A stretch of DNA of 64,000 bases from Burkholderia sp. Ax-1719 (GCF_011753055.1 NZ_VWWJ01000017.1:109413-173412); one strand, 5' to 3'. Shown: positions 1 through 8,460, counted from the stretch's first letter. The notes: generated by a model not told the origin, from the letters alone. Program-made: numbers and translations.

Positions 1-528
1 ATCCATGAACTCTGGCTTCGTATCACGATCGATCGAAAGCTCAACGTCGTCGACGCCGAAGCGTCGTCCGACTGGGTGCCTTACGACGGTCAGTGCCAGA
101 ACGCCAATCCCGCCTATCGGGCCCTTATCGGCCTCAATCTCCTACGGAATTTCCGCCGCGAAGCGGGCCGGCTCCTCGCCGGCACGCAGGGCTGCACGCA
201 TCTCACAGAAATGTTGGGCGTGTTGCCGACGGTCGCCATCCAGGCGTTCGTGGGAGCCGTGTGGGAGTCATCGAATGGCAATCCGGGCGACGCGTCCGGA
301 CCGGATCTCGGCAAGACCGCCGGCGACGAAGCCGCCGGTGACACACCGCCTTTCCAGCTCGGCCGCTGCCACGCGCTGCGGTTCGACGGAGAAGCGGTCA
401 AGCAGTTTTATCCGCGCTGGTATGCCCAGGCGCCGCATTCGCAAGAGCGCGGCCAGCAGCCTGCCAGCGTGCGCGAAGACACTGGACCGTGCCAGGATGG
501 CAAGGCCGACGCCGTCGCGCATGAATAA
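1..528 (+). CDS. DUF2889 domain protein, C-terminal part (5' end outside window)
   Basis: The frame is open from the first base of the window and ends with TAA at 526-528, so only the last 175 residues are present. The visible start (IHELWLRITID, then a Tyr-Asp-Gly stretch and GCTHLTEMLG near residue 90) matches the DUF2889 family of small conserved proteins of unknown function as I recall it. In Burkholderia a gene of this type lies between recX and sucC, which agrees with sucC starting 51 bases downstream. The last 75 residues or so are hydrophilic and Gln/Gly/Asp-rich and are probably a poorly conserved tail. No function is assigned. Confidence 0.75.
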   Translation: MHELWLRITIDRKLNVVDAEASSDWVPYDGQCQNANPAYRALIGLNLLRNFRREAGRLLAGTQGCTHLTEMLGVLPTVAIQAFVGAVWESSNGNPGDASGPDLGKTAGDEAAGDTPPFQLGRCHALRFDGEAVKQFYPRWYAQAPHSQERGQQPASVREDTGPCQDGKADAVAHE

Positions 529-579
529 CAACAGCGGAAACGAAGTTCACTCCAACTCTCAGACTGAAGGGAATCACGC

Positions 580-1746
580 ATGAAGATTCACGAGTACCAG
601 GGTAAGGAAATCCTGCGGAAATTCGGCGTCGCGGTACCGCGCGGCAAGCCGGTGTTTTCGGTGGATGACGCGGTCAAGGCCGCTGAAGAGCTGGGCGGTC
701 CGGTGTGGGTCGTCAAGGCCCAGATTCACGCGGGCGGCCGCGGCAAGGGCGGCGGCGTGAAAGTGGCGAAGACGCTGGAACAGGTCCGCGAATACGCGAA
801 CCAGATCCTCGGCATGCAGCTCGTCACGCACCAGACCGGTCCGGAAGGCCAGAAGGTGAACCGTCTGCTGATCGAAGAAGGCGCCGACATCAAGCAGGAA
901 CTGTATGTCAGCCTGGTCGTTGACCGCGTGACCCAGAAGATCGTGCTGATGGGTTCGAGCGAAGGCGGCATGGACATCGAAGAAGTCGCCGAAAAGCATC
1001 CGGAACTGATCCACCACATCGTCGTCGATCCGAACACCGGTCTGCTCGATTCGCAGGCTGACGACCTCGCCGCGAAAATCGGCGTGCCGGCCGCTTCGAT
1101 TCCGCAAGCGCGCACGATCCTGCAAGGTCTGTACAAGGCTTTCTGGGAAACCGACGCATCGCTGGCCGAAATCAACCCGCTGAACGTCACCGGCGACGGC
1201 AAGGTCATCGCCCTCGACGCGAAGTTCAACTTCGACGCGAACGCGCTGTTCCGTCATCCGGAAATCGTCGCTTACCGCGATCTGGACGAAGAAGATCCGG
1301 CTGAAATCGAAGCCTCGAAGTTCGACCTCGCGTACATCTCGCTCGACGGCAACATCGGCTGTCTGGTGAACGGTGCAGGCCTGGCGATGGCGACGATGGA
1401 CACCATCAAGCTGTTCGGCGGCGAACCGGCGAACTTCCTGGACGTTGGCGGCGGCGCCACGACCGAGAAGGTCACGGAAGCGTTCAAGCTGATGCTGAAG
1501 AATCCGGAGCTGAAGGCGATCCTCGTCAACATCTTCGGCGGCATCATGCGCTGCGACGTGATCGCGGAAGGCGTGATCGCGGCTTCGAAGGCCGTTGACC
1601 TGAAGGTGCCGCTCGTCGTGCGCATGAAGGGCACGAACGAGGACCTCGGCAAGAAGATGCTGGCCGATTCGGGCCTGCCGATCATCTCGGCGGACAGCAT
1701 GGAAGAGGCTGCGCAGAAGGTTGTCGCGGCTGCCGAAGGCAAGTAA
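580..1746 (+). CDS. sucC: Succinyl-CoA synthetase (ADP-forming) beta subunit
   Basis: Beta subunit of the TCA-cycle enzyme that converts succinyl-CoA, phosphate and ADP to succinate, CoA and ATP in the cytoplasm. The 388 residues equal the usual length. The N-terminal half is an ATP-grasp domain (Gly-rich nucleotide loop near residues 52-58, GRGKGGG; metal-binding region around AEINPLNV near 195). The C-terminal half is the CoA-ligase domain with GCLVNGAGLAMATMD near residue 260 and the phosphate-binding NIFGGIMRCDVIAEG near 318. The ATG has a GAAGGG ribosome site 9 bases upstream. sucD follows after 93 bases and the pair is surely co-transcribed. Confidence 0.98.
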   Translation: MKIHEYQGKEILRKFGVAVPRGKPVFSVDDAVKAAEELGGPVWVVKAQIHAGGRGKGGGVKVAKTLEQVREYANQILGMQLVTHQTGPEGQKVNRLLIEEGADIKQELYVSLVVDRVTQKIVLMGSSEGGMDIEEVAEKHPELIHHIVVDPNTGLLDSQADDLAAKIGVPAASIPQARTILQGLYKAFWETDASLAEINPLNVTGDGKVIALDAKFNFDANALFRHPEIVAYRDLDEEDPAEIEASKFDLAYISLDGNIGCLVNGAGLAMATMDTIKLFGGEPANFLDVGGGATTEKVTEAFKLMLKNPELKAILVNIFGGIMRCDVIAEGVIAASKAVDLKVPLVVRMKGTNEDLGKKMLADSGLPIISADSMEEAAQKVVAAAEGK

Positions 1747-1839
1747 TTTTCAGCGGATACGAATGACGACGTATCGGCGCGAATTCCGCATGCAAGCGGG
1801 GGACGCGACGTATGTCGTCAAGCGAACAGAGGTCAATAC

Positions 1840-2721
1840 ATGTCGATTCTGATTAACAAAGACACCAAGGTCATCACGCAGGGCATTACCGGCAAGACCG
1901 GTCAGTTCCACACCCGTGCCTGCCGTGAATACGCCAACGGCCGCGAAGCGTTTGTCGCGGGCGTGAACCCGAAGAAGGCCGGCGAAGACTTCGAAGGCAT
2001 CCCCATTTACGCCAACGTGCGTGAAGCCAAGGACGCCACCGGCGCGACCGTTTCGGTCATTTACGTGCCGCCGGCAGGCGCTGCTGCTGCGATCTGGGAA
2101 GCCGTCGAGGCCGACCTCGATCTGGCGATCTGTATCACGGAAGGCATTCCCGTCCGCGACATGATCGAAGTCAAGGATCGTATGCGCCGCGAAGGCCGCA
2201 AGACGCTGCTCCTCGGCCCGAACTGCCCCGGCACGATCACGCCGGACGAGCTGAAGATCGGCATCATGCCGGGTCACATCCACCGCAAGGGCCGCATCGG
2301 CGTCGTGTCGCGTTCGGGCACGCTGACGTATGAAGCGGTTGCGCAGCTGACGGCGCTGGGCCTTGGCCAGTCGTCGGCAGTCGGTATCGGCGGCGACCCG
2401 ATCAACGGTCTGAAGCACATCGACGTCATGAAGATGTTCAACGACGATCCGGATACGGACGCCGTCATCATGATCGGCGAAATCGGCGGTCCGGACGAAG
2501 CCACGGCAGCCGAGTGGATCAAGGGCAACATGAAGAAGCCGGTGGTCGGCTTCATCGCTGGCGTCACGGCGCCTCCGGGCAAGCGCATGGGCCACGCTGG
2601 CGCGCTGATCTCGGGCGGTGCGGATACGGCCGAAGCGAAGCTGGAAATCATGGACGCGTGCGGCATCAAGGTCACGCGCAACCCGTCGGAAATGGGCCGT
2701 CTGCTGAAGTCGGTGCTGTAA
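1840..2721 (+). CDS. sucD: Succinyl-CoA synthetase alpha subunit
   Basis: Alpha subunit, partner of SucC; it carries the phosphohistidine and the CoA-binding Rossmann domain. The 293 residues fit the family. The CoA-binding loop GITGKTGQFH lies near residues 15-24, and the active-site histidine sits in RMGHAGALI near residue 250. The second conserved segment, GPNCPGTI, is near 126. The gene closes the sucCD operon: it ends about 100 bases before a Rho-independent terminator. Confidence 0.98.
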   Translation: MSILINKDTKVITQGITGKTGQFHTRACREYANGREAFVAGVNPKKAGEDFEGIPIYANVREAKDATGATVSVIYVPPAGAAAAIWEAVEADLDLAICITEGIPVRDMIEVKDRMRREGRKTLLLGPNCPGTITPDELKIGIMPGHIHRKGRIGVVSRSGTLTYEAVAQLTALGLGQSSAVGIGGDPINGLKHIDVMKMFNDDPDTDAVIMIGEIGGPDEATAAEWIKGNMKKPVVGFIAGVTAPPGKRMGHAGALISGGADTAEAKLEIMDACGIKVTRNPSEMGRLLKSVL

Positions 2722-2819
2722 TTTCAAGACCGTCGGTCGCTCGTCGCATCATGGATGCGTGAGCGCCCAGCGTTTTTTGATATGCTTGCGGAATCCTTTC
2801 ACGAGGTTTCCGAACAAAA

Positions 2820-2855
2820 GCGAGGGAGCCAGTCATGGCTGCCTCGCTTTTTTAT
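2820..2855 (+). terminator. Rho-independent terminator after sucCD
   Basis: The arms GCGAGG-x-AGCC and GGCT-x-CCTCGC pair with a single mismatch around a 6-base loop. The hairpin is followed directly by seven T residues. It separates sucCD from the TerC-type gene. Confidence 0.85.
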
Positions 2856-2901
2856 TTGGCGCGCTTTTTAACGGATGCGCGCAGCTCAACTTCCCGACTT
2901 C

Positions 2902-3612
2902 ATGCTCGAGTTCTTCACGACGCTCCATTGGGGCGCAGTCATCCAGATCATCGTCATCGATATCCTGCTTGGCGGCGATAACGCCGTGGTGATCGCGCTC
3001 GCCTGCCGCGACCTGCCCGCGCAGCAGCGTCTGCGCGGCATTCTTTGGGGCACGGTGGGCGCGATCGTGCTGCGCGTCGTGCTGATCGCCTTTGCCGTGG
3101 TGCTGCTCAATGTGCCGCTGCTCAAGTTCGCGGGTGGCCTGCTGCTGCTGTGGATCGGCGTTCGGCTGCTCGCGCCCGCGCATGCCGAACACGCCGACGT
3201 GAAGCCTTCCGACAAACTGCTGGGCGCGATCAAGACGATCATCGTCGCGGACGCGGTGATGAGCCTCGATAACGTTGTGGCTATCGCGGGCGCGGCCGAA
3301 GCCGCCGACCCGCAGCACCGCATCGCGCTGGTGATCTTCGGGCTGATGGTGAGCATTCCGCTGATCGTGTGGGGCAGCCAGCTCGTGCTGCGGCTGCTCG
3401 ACCGTTATCCGGTGATCGTGACGCTGGGCGCGGCGCTGCTCGGCTGGATCGCGGGTGGGCTGATCGTCAACGATCCCGCGGGCGATCGCTGGCCGCTGCT
3501 CGACACGCCAATTGCCGAGTACGGCATGTGTGTGGCGGGCGCGCTCTTCGTGGTGGTGGTCGGGCATCTGCTCAAGCGTCGCCATGCGGCGCGCGCGCAG
3601 GGTTCGCATTGA
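2902..3612 (+). CDS. TerC family integral membrane protein (YjbE type)
   Basis: Polytopic inner-membrane protein of the TerC family, proposed to move or help load metal ions (manganese export has been shown for some members). About 236 residues with seven hydrophobic segments. Two family signatures carry acidic residues inside membrane segments: IDILLGGDNAVVIALA near the N-terminus and ADAVMSLDNVVAIAGA near the middle. The ATG at 2902 (MLEFF) fits the family N-terminus best; an in-frame ATG at 2875 would add nine residues but lies right after the upstream terminator. Neither start has a good ribosome site. It stands alone between two terminators. The substrate cannot be told from sequence. 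Confidence 0.88.
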   Translation: MLEFFTTLHWGAVIQIIVIDILLGGDNAVVIALACRDLPAQQRLRGILWGTVGAIVLRVVLIAFAVVLLNVPLLKFAGGLLLLWIGVRLLAPAHAEHADVKPSDKLLGAIKTIIVADAVMSLDNVVAIAGAAEAADPQHRIALVIFGLMVSIPLIVWGSQLVLRLLDRYPVIVTLGAALLGWIAGGLIVNDPAGDRWPLLDTPIAEYGMCVAGALFVVVVGHLLKRRHAARAQGSH

Positions 3613-3696
3613 CGGCGTGTTGACAGAGCCGTTCTGACAGCGCCACGCCTAAGCCATCTGGCCGACTGCCCCGCAAACCGGGCCGCCGATACGATC

Positions 3697-3733
3697 GAAA
3701 CGCCTGTTCACCCTCCGGTGGGCAGGCGTTTTT
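3697..3733 (+). terminator. Rho-independent terminator between the TerC gene and the pilin gene
   Basis: AACGCCTG and CAGGCGTT form an 8 bp perfect stem, extended by CACC/GGTG, followed by a T run (3729-3733). It ends the TerC transcript 17 bases before the pilin start codon. Confidence 0.8.
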
Positions 3734-3749
3734 CGTTTCAGGAGCCCAG

Positions 3750-4391
3750 ATGATGACCGTATCCCTCACTGTTTCAAGCCCAGCTTCACAAAACGACGCA
3801 AGCCCGCGCGCCGTTCGCTCGTTGTCCAGTCGCGCCGCGTCGATCGTGCGCTCTTGCCGCGCGATACTGCGCTGGGCCTCACCCGGATTCACCCTCATTG
3901 AACTGATGATCGTGCTGGCGATCGTCGGCGTGATCGCCGCTTATGCCATTCCCGCGTATCAGGACTATCTGGCGCGCAGCCGGGTGGGCGAGGGCTTGTC
4001 GCTGGCATCGGCGGCACGGCTCTCCGTCGCGGAAAACGCCGCGAGCGGCAATGCCTTCGGCGCGGGCTACACCGCGCCGCCGGGCACCCGCAATGTTTCC
4101 TCGGTGCAGATCGACGACGCGACCGGGCAGATCACCGTGGCTTTCACCACACGCATCGCGCCGGAGGGCAGCAATACGCTGGTGCTCGTGCCGTCGGTGC
4201 CCGATAACGCGGAAGCGCCTACCGCACGCGTCGCGCTCGCGCAGGGCTCGGTGCAAGGCGGCACGCTCACCTGGGAGTGTTTCGCGGGCGGCAAGACCGC
4301 TTCGTCGCTGGGCGCGCCAGGCTCGGGACCGTCTCCGGCCGAGGCGGCGACGCTGCCGTCCAATCTCGCGCCGCCCGAATGCCGCGCGTAA
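3750..4391 (+). CDS. Type IV pilin-like protein with class III prepilin signal
   Basis: Major- or minor-pilin-like exported subunit. The prepilin peptidase site and N-terminal helix are explicit: G46 is followed by FTLIELMIVLAIVGVIAAYA, with Glu5 of the mature protein present. A pilin head domain of about 165 residues follows, with a C-terminal disulfide pair (WECF and PPEC). The C-terminus is Ala/Ser/Pro/Gly rich, the kind of stretch O-glycosylated by PglL enzymes. AGGAG at 3739-3743 supports ATG 3750, which gives an unusually long 46-residue leader; a GTG at 3846 would give a normal 14-residue leader but has no ribosome site. The PglL gene follows, so this pilin is a likely substrate (inference). 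Confidence 0.88.
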   Translation: MMTVSLTVSSPASQNDASPRAVRSLSSRAASIVRSCRAILRWASPGFTLIELMIVLAIVGVIAAYAIPAYQDYLARSRVGEGLSLASAARLSVAENAASGNAFGAGYTAPPGTRNVSSVQIDDATGQITVAFTTRIAPEGSNTLVLVPSVPDNAEAPTARVALAQGSVQGGTLTWECFAGGKTASSLGAPGSGPSPAEAATLPSNLAPPECRA

Positions 4392-4562
4392 GCGTGAGCT
4401 GACGGATTGCGCCTAAGGCAGGCGCCAAGGTTGAGCGCCAAGTGAAGGCATGGGGTGTGCGCGCGGATTTAGTCCGGTTTTAGACCTGATTTAGTCCCCA
4501 CGCTGCCGCACAGGGAGGGAAAAGTTTTGTATAGTGCGCCGTTGCCGACGCCCCCCATTCCC

Positions 4563-6380
4563 ATGCCTTCTCCATTTGCGCGTTACCTTACGTTCGTCCT
4601 GCTGGCCCTTGCGCTGATCCTGCCGTATGCGGTCGTCAACCACACGTATCCGATCCCGACGTTCTATGCCGAATTCACGGCGCTCGCGCTCTACCTGATG
4701 GTGGGGGCGGGCGTCTGGCTGCTGGTGCGCTCCGCGCGCCCGGTGGTGGAGTTTGCTTCGCCCGTAGTCGCGCTCGTCCCGCTTGCTTTCGGGCTGCTGC
4801 TCGTCGTGCAGACGATTGCGCTGCCGGTTGCGCAGCCTTCGATGAACTGGCTCGGCGCGGGGTATCTGCTGGCGGCCTTCATGGCCGTGCATGCGGGCTA
4901 CGGCATCGCGCGCGCCCAACTCGTGCGCACGGCGATGGTGTGGGGCGCCTGGGCGCTGGTGATCGGCGGGTTGTTCGCGGTGTTCTGCCAGGTCATCCAG
5001 TTGCTGCACCTCGAAGTGAAGGTGACGCCGCTCGTGGTGGCCTATAACGTGCAATTCGACCGCCGTCCGTTCGGCAATATGGCGCAGGCCAATCACCTGG
5101 CCACCTACATCGCCTTCGCAACGGCAGCCGCGCTCTATCTGGTGCAGACGCGCCGTCTGAACCTGCTGTTGTGGGTCGTACTGTCGGCGGTCTATTCGGG
5201 CGGTCTGGCGCTGACGGTGTCGCGCGGCCCGTGGCTGCAGATGGCGGTGATTACGGTGGCGGGCCTGTGGATGGCGCTGTCGGCGGCGCGCGGCGTGCGC
5301 GGCGAGGCGGAAAGCGGCGACAGTGGCCTCGCGGTGAAGGCCGGCCTGCGCGACTGGCTGGTGCCGTTGGTGCTGTTCGCGATCTTCGTGGCGGTGAACG
5401 CCTTCGTGCGCTGGGCCAACGTGCATTACCAGTTGCAGCTCGACCAGTCGGCCGCGGACCGCTTCAAGGACGCCGGGCAGATCGCGCCGCGTATCGCGCT
5501 GTGGCGCTACGGCTGGACGATGTTCAAGGAACATCCGCTGCTGGGCGTGGGCTGGGGCGATTTCCCGATCCACCAGTTCGAACTCGCGCGCACGCTGGGC
5601 GGCGTCGAGATCGCCAACAATTCGCACGACATCTTCCTGGACCTGCTCGCCAAGACCGGCGTGGTGGGCTGCGGCATCGTGCTGATCGGCCTGCTTGCGT
5701 GGTTCGTGCGCCAGCTGCGTGCGCGCCACACGGCCGAGCGCATTTTCGGCTTCGCGCTGATTGGCGCGCTGGTGATGCACGCGCTCGTCGAGTATCCGCA
5801 GCAGTACATGTTCTTCCTGCTGCCGGCGATGTTCGTGTTCGGCCTGCTGGAAACGAAGCCGCTGCGTTTCGTGCCGTCGCGCGCGGCGTTCGCGGCTTAT
5901 ACGCTGATCGTGTTCGGCGGCATCGCGTCGCTGTGGCCGGTGCTGCGCGACTACAACCGCTCCGAAGTCCTGTACTACGGCTCGCACCCGGCGCAGCAAT
6001 ACGCCGAAGCGCCGTCGTTCCTCTTCCGCGCATGGGGCGACTACGGCATGGCCACGCTCATGCCGATGAACGCCGCAAGCCTCACGACCAAGCTGGCGGC
6101 GCACGAGCGCGCAATCGCGCTGCTGCCGGGCGAAACGGTGCTGCGTCGCTATGCGGTGTTGCAGGCGCTGGCGGGGAATACCGATGGCGCGGCCGATACG
6201 GTGGCGCGTCTGAAGATCTTCGCGCAGGAACTGCACGACTGGCCGACGCAACTGGCGGCGCTTTACGGCCTGCTCGACAACGAGCCGACGCTCGCGGGGT
6301 TCAAGGCCGAGCTGGTGAAGCAGTACGGCAATCCGCCGGCCTCGGCCAGCGACGATGATGATGACGATTCGGATGATTGA
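4563..6380 (+). CDS. pglL: PglL-type O-oligosaccharyltransferase (Wzy/O-antigen ligase family)
   Basis: Inner-membrane enzyme that would transfer a lipid-linked glycan to serine/threonine of exported proteins. About 605 residues with 10-12 membrane segments. The Wzy_C hallmark is present: a periplasmic loop with HPLLGVGWGDFPIH, followed by NNSHDIFLDLLAKTGVVG and a VEYPQQYMFFLLPAMFVFGL segment typical of PglL. The large hydrophilic C-terminal domain (Wzy_C_2 type) ends in a run of Asp. ATG 4563 starts at MPSPFARYL just before the first membrane segment; ATG 4527 in frame is an alternative. The position next to a pilin gene, as in other Burkholderia, favours protein glycosylation over O-antigen ligation, which cannot be excluded. 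Confidence 0.85.
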   Translation: MPSPFARYLTFVLLALALILPYAVVNHTYPIPTFYAEFTALALYLMVGAGVWLLVRSARPVVEFASPVVALVPLAFGLLLVVQTIALPVAQPSMNWLGAGYLLAAFMAVHAGYGIARAQLVRTAMVWGAWALVIGGLFAVFCQVIQLLHLEVKVTPLVVAYNVQFDRRPFGNMAQANHLATYIAFATAAALYLVQTRRLNLLLWVVLSAVYSGGLALTVSRGPWLQMAVITVAGLWMALSAARGVRGEAESGDSGLAVKAGLRDWLVPLVLFAIFVAVNAFVRWANVHYQLQLDQSAADRFKDAGQIAPRIALWRYGWTMFKEHPLLGVGWGDFPIHQFELARTLGGVEIANNSHDIFLDLLAKTGVVGCGIVLIGLLAWFVRQLRARHTAERIFGFALIGALVMHALVEYPQQYMFFLLPAMFVFGLLETKPLRFVPSRAAFAAYTLIVFGGIASLWPVLRDYNRSEVLYYGSHPAQQYAEAPSFLFRAWGDYGMATLMPMNAASLTTKLAAHERAIALLPGETVLRRYAVLQALAGNTDGAADTVARLKIFAQELHDWPTQLAALYGLLDNEPTLAGFKAELVKQYGNPPASASDDDDDDSDD

Positions 6381-6414
6381 AAGTCGAATCTTCTAGGAAG
6401 CTGTTTAGACCTGC

Positions 6415-6491
6415 TCACGTATCAAAGATCAATATTATGAGATCGCAAGTACTTGATATTTGCGTTTAGTATCGGTCAACTTGATACGTGA
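6415..6491. promoter_or_regulatory. Inverted-repeat regulatory region upstream of the 87-residue gene
   Basis: An 11 bp perfect inverted repeat, TCACGTATCAA (6415-6425) and TTGATACGTGA (6481-6491), brackets an AT-rich stretch that contains a further TTGATA at 6453. The right arm is part of GGTCAACTTGATAC (6474-6487), which recurs with one change at 50720-50733. The region ends 16 bases before the gene at 6508 and presumably holds its promoter and operator. No clear -35/-10 pair could be chosen. Confidence 0.5.
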
Positions 6492-6507
6492 TTAGGAGAT
6501 TGGGAGC

Positions 6508-6771
6508 ATGGCGTTAGACAGTGCGTATGAATATATCGTCGTTGAGACCTATATTCCCAGTTCCACTTCCGGGAGACACGGCAAGATACATGTGCGCCCG
6601 GTAGCGGGAGGAAAATACCCCACAACGTTGCACGTAGAGTGTTCAAAAAGATTGCGACGAGACTATCCCGTTGGAACCAAATTCAGACTTCTAGCGAAAT
6701 TGACAGATCGCGAGGGCCTTGGACAATACCTTTACAGTAACTTTAACTGGGACTACGAAGTCGTGCGATAA
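6508..6771 (+). CDS. Uncharacterised 87-residue protein in the mrr island
   Basis: Small soluble basic protein of no family I recognise. It begins with a run of beta-prone residues (YEYIVVETYIP) and ends YSNFNWDYEVVR; no signal peptide, membrane segment or Cys cluster is seen. The ATG has AGGAG at 6494-6498, plus GGGAG closer to the start. Base composition is clearly less GC-rich than the flanking core genes and codon use differs (AGA, ATA, TTA occur), which suggests acquisition by transfer. It converges with mrr, whose stop is 32 bases away. Having its own promoter motif and being paired with a restriction gene, it may be a defence-associated or orphan cargo gene (inference). Confidence 0.6.
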   Translation: MALDSAYEYIVVETYIPSSTSGRHGKIHVRPVAGGKYPTTLHVECSKRLRRDYPVGTKFRLLAKLTDREGLGQYLYSNFNWDYEVVR

Positions 6772-6803
6772 ATCGGATTTGTCGTGGATGTACCAACAGT
6801 TGT

Positions 6804-7742
6804 TCACGACGCGTCGCCTTCAAAGTAGTCAGAGTCGACCTTTTTCACATGGAAACTGGTTACCGTCGAAACCCCAACGTTGTGATCCACCATAAGCTTT
6901 ACCAATTGATCGCCGTCGACGAGGATGATCTTTGAGGCGATAAAGCCGGCGTAATCCTTCGCTTCCCGCGTAAAAGTCGATGTGGTTATGAAAACGCCTT
7001 TGTTCGCCCGTTGACCCTGCAATGCCCCGGCGAATTTTTGAATTTCTGGTCGACCGACTGCACCTTCCCACTTCTTGGCTTGGATGTGGATGACATCAAG
7101 GCCCAATTTGTCTTCTTTGATCGTCCCGTCGATGCCGCCGTCGCCGCTACGCCCCAAGACACTTCCTGCGTCTTGCCGGGAGCCACCGTAACCCATAGCC
7201 ACGAGCAGATCGACCACCAATCGCTCAAAAAAAGCAGGTGTTGAAGATTTGACCTGATCGAGCAGCTCGACTTCTAGATTGGCCCTTAATCGCTGATACG
7301 CCAGTGCGAAGGCTTCTTCAGGCGTAGACTCGTCATTCTCCGGAGCGTGATCGCCAGATTGCTGCATCGGCATGACCGCCGATCGTGTTTCACTAGATCT
7401 TCTCTGTCGAAACGCAATGAATTCTGGGTATACATCGAGAGATTTGTTATCGATTCGGCAGGGATTTTGCGCGAGAAGTGTTTTTCCGCGCTCAGTGATA
7501 TTGACGTAGCCACGTCGTTGGGACTCAACTATACCTGCTTGCTTCAAGTACGTTCGCGCCCAGCCCACTCGATTATCGAATACCGGTGCAGTGCCGCTAG
7601 GAAGAAGCGTATTCCGCTTTTCGTCAGATAGTTGATGCTCATTCGCAAGCAATTCCACAACTTCTCTGAATCGATGCTCTTGACCATTTGCGATCGCTCT
7701 TAAGAACGGAAGCATCAGGGATTGGTAGTCCGGTATCGACAT
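6804..7742 (-). CDS. mrr: Mrr-type restriction endonuclease (type IV)
   Basis: Cytoplasmic nuclease that would cut methylated foreign DNA. At 312 residues it is close to E. coli Mrr (304). The N-terminal third is the winged-helix Mrr_N domain (MSIPDYQSLMLPFL through YVNITERGKTLL). The C-terminal half is the restriction-endonuclease fold with GDGGIDG, then IHIQAKKW giving the D-(x)-QxK catalytic core, and GVFITTSTFTREAKDYA as the final helix. ATG 7742 was chosen because the N-terminal domain starts there. No methyltransferase or specificity gene is nearby, consistent with modification-dependent restriction. GC content is lower than in neighbouring moaC and pglL, marking this as part of an inserted segment. 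Confidence 0.9.
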   Translation of the reverse strand: MSIPDYQSLMLPFLRAIANGQEHRFREVVELLANEHQLSDEKRNTLLPSGTAPVFDNRVGWARTYLKQAGIVESQRRGYVNITERGKTLLAQNPCRIDNKSLDVYPEFIAFRQRRSSETRSAVMPMQQSGDHAPENDESTPEEAFALAYQRLRANLEVELLDQVKSSTPAFFERLVVDLLVAMGYGGSRQDAGSVLGRSGDGGIDGTIKEDKLGLDVIHIQAKKWEGAVGRPEIQKFAGALQGQRANKGVFITTSTFTREAKDYAGFIASKIILVDGDQLVKLMVDHNVGVSTVTSFHVKKVDSDYFEGDAS

Positions 7743-7803
7743 GGCTCTATTCAGTTGTTTCGGGTTCACGTTGCATGTACTTATGGATGTCAATCGCAGT
7801 GAC

Positions 7804-8283
7804 TCACGCTTGCGCCACCCAATCTCCCGACTTCCCGCCGTGCTTCTCCAGCACGCGCACATCGGTGATGGTCATGCCGCGGTCGACTGCCTTGCACATG
7901 TCGTAGACCGTCAGCAGGCCGACCTGCACGGCGGTCAGCGCTTCCATCTCCACACCCGTGCGGCCCAGCGTTTCCACCTGCGCCGAGCAATGCACGCCCG
8001 GCAGCGCCTCGTCGAGCACGAAATCCACTTTCACGCGCGTGATGGCGAGCGGATGGCACAGCGGAATCAGATCCGAGGTGCGCTTGGCGCCCTGGATCGC
8101 GGCGATGCGCGCGACGCCGATCACGTCGCCTTTTTTCGCATTGCCGTCGCGGATCAGCGCGAAGGTCTCGGGCAGCATGCGGATCGTGCCGCTCGCCACG
8201 GCGATGCGTTTGGTCTCGGCCTTGTCGCCGACGTCGACCATGTGCGCGTCGCCTGCGGCGTCGAAATGTGTGAGTTCGGGCAT
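7804..8283 (-). CDS. moaC: Cyclic pyranopterin monophosphate synthase
   Basis: Second enzyme of molybdenum cofactor synthesis; it turns the MoaA product (3',8-cyclo-GTP) into cyclic pyranopterin monophosphate in the cytoplasm. The 159 residues match the family. Conserved stretches seen: HMVDVGDK near 14, GDVIGVARIAAIQGAK, the LCHP motif near residue 75, GVEMEALTAVQVGLLTVYDMCKA with the catalytic Lys/Asp region, and the C-terminal KHGGKSG. ATG 8283 has GGAG 8-10 bases upstream. mrr lies 61 bases downstream on the same strand and may be read from this transcript. Confidence 0.97.
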   Translation of the reverse strand: MPELTHFDAAGDAHMVDVGDKAETKRIAVASGTIRMLPETFALIRDGNAKKGDVIGVARIAAIQGAKRTSDLIPLCHPLAITRVKVDFVLDEALPGVHCSAQVETLGRTGVEMEALTAVQVGLLTVYDMCKAVDRGMTITDVRVLEKHGGKSGDWVAQA

Positions 8284-8460
8284 GGGGATTCTCCGCTGCT
8301 TCATGGGGGCGCTTATCTTAACAGCGCGGCGAGCGGGCGCATCGCACGGTGCAAGCAGGGCGCAAGCCAGGTGCAAGCGCGGGGCGCGATCGAAGTCCAG
8401 CTACTACAATCGGCCCGTTCGTCGTCTTTATCTTACGTTCGCTTTCCCGATCCGACTTCG

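Noticed and set aside
1763..1819. TGACGAC/GTCGTCA inverted repeat between sucC and sucD as a regulatory hairpin
   Set aside because: Seven bases with a spacer of over 40 bases is within chance for this region.
4491..6251. Very long open frame on the minus strand opposite pglL
   Set aside because: It is Arg/His/Gln-rich nonsense without domains, a by-product of GC-rich codon use in pglL. Similar antisense frames opposite sdh-like, RND, pgk/pyk and purine permease genes were rejected for the same reason.
7741..8460. Upstream extension of the M48 protease frame through moaC
   Set aside because: The extension runs antisense over moaC and lacks conserved sequence; a clean signal peptide starts at 8461.
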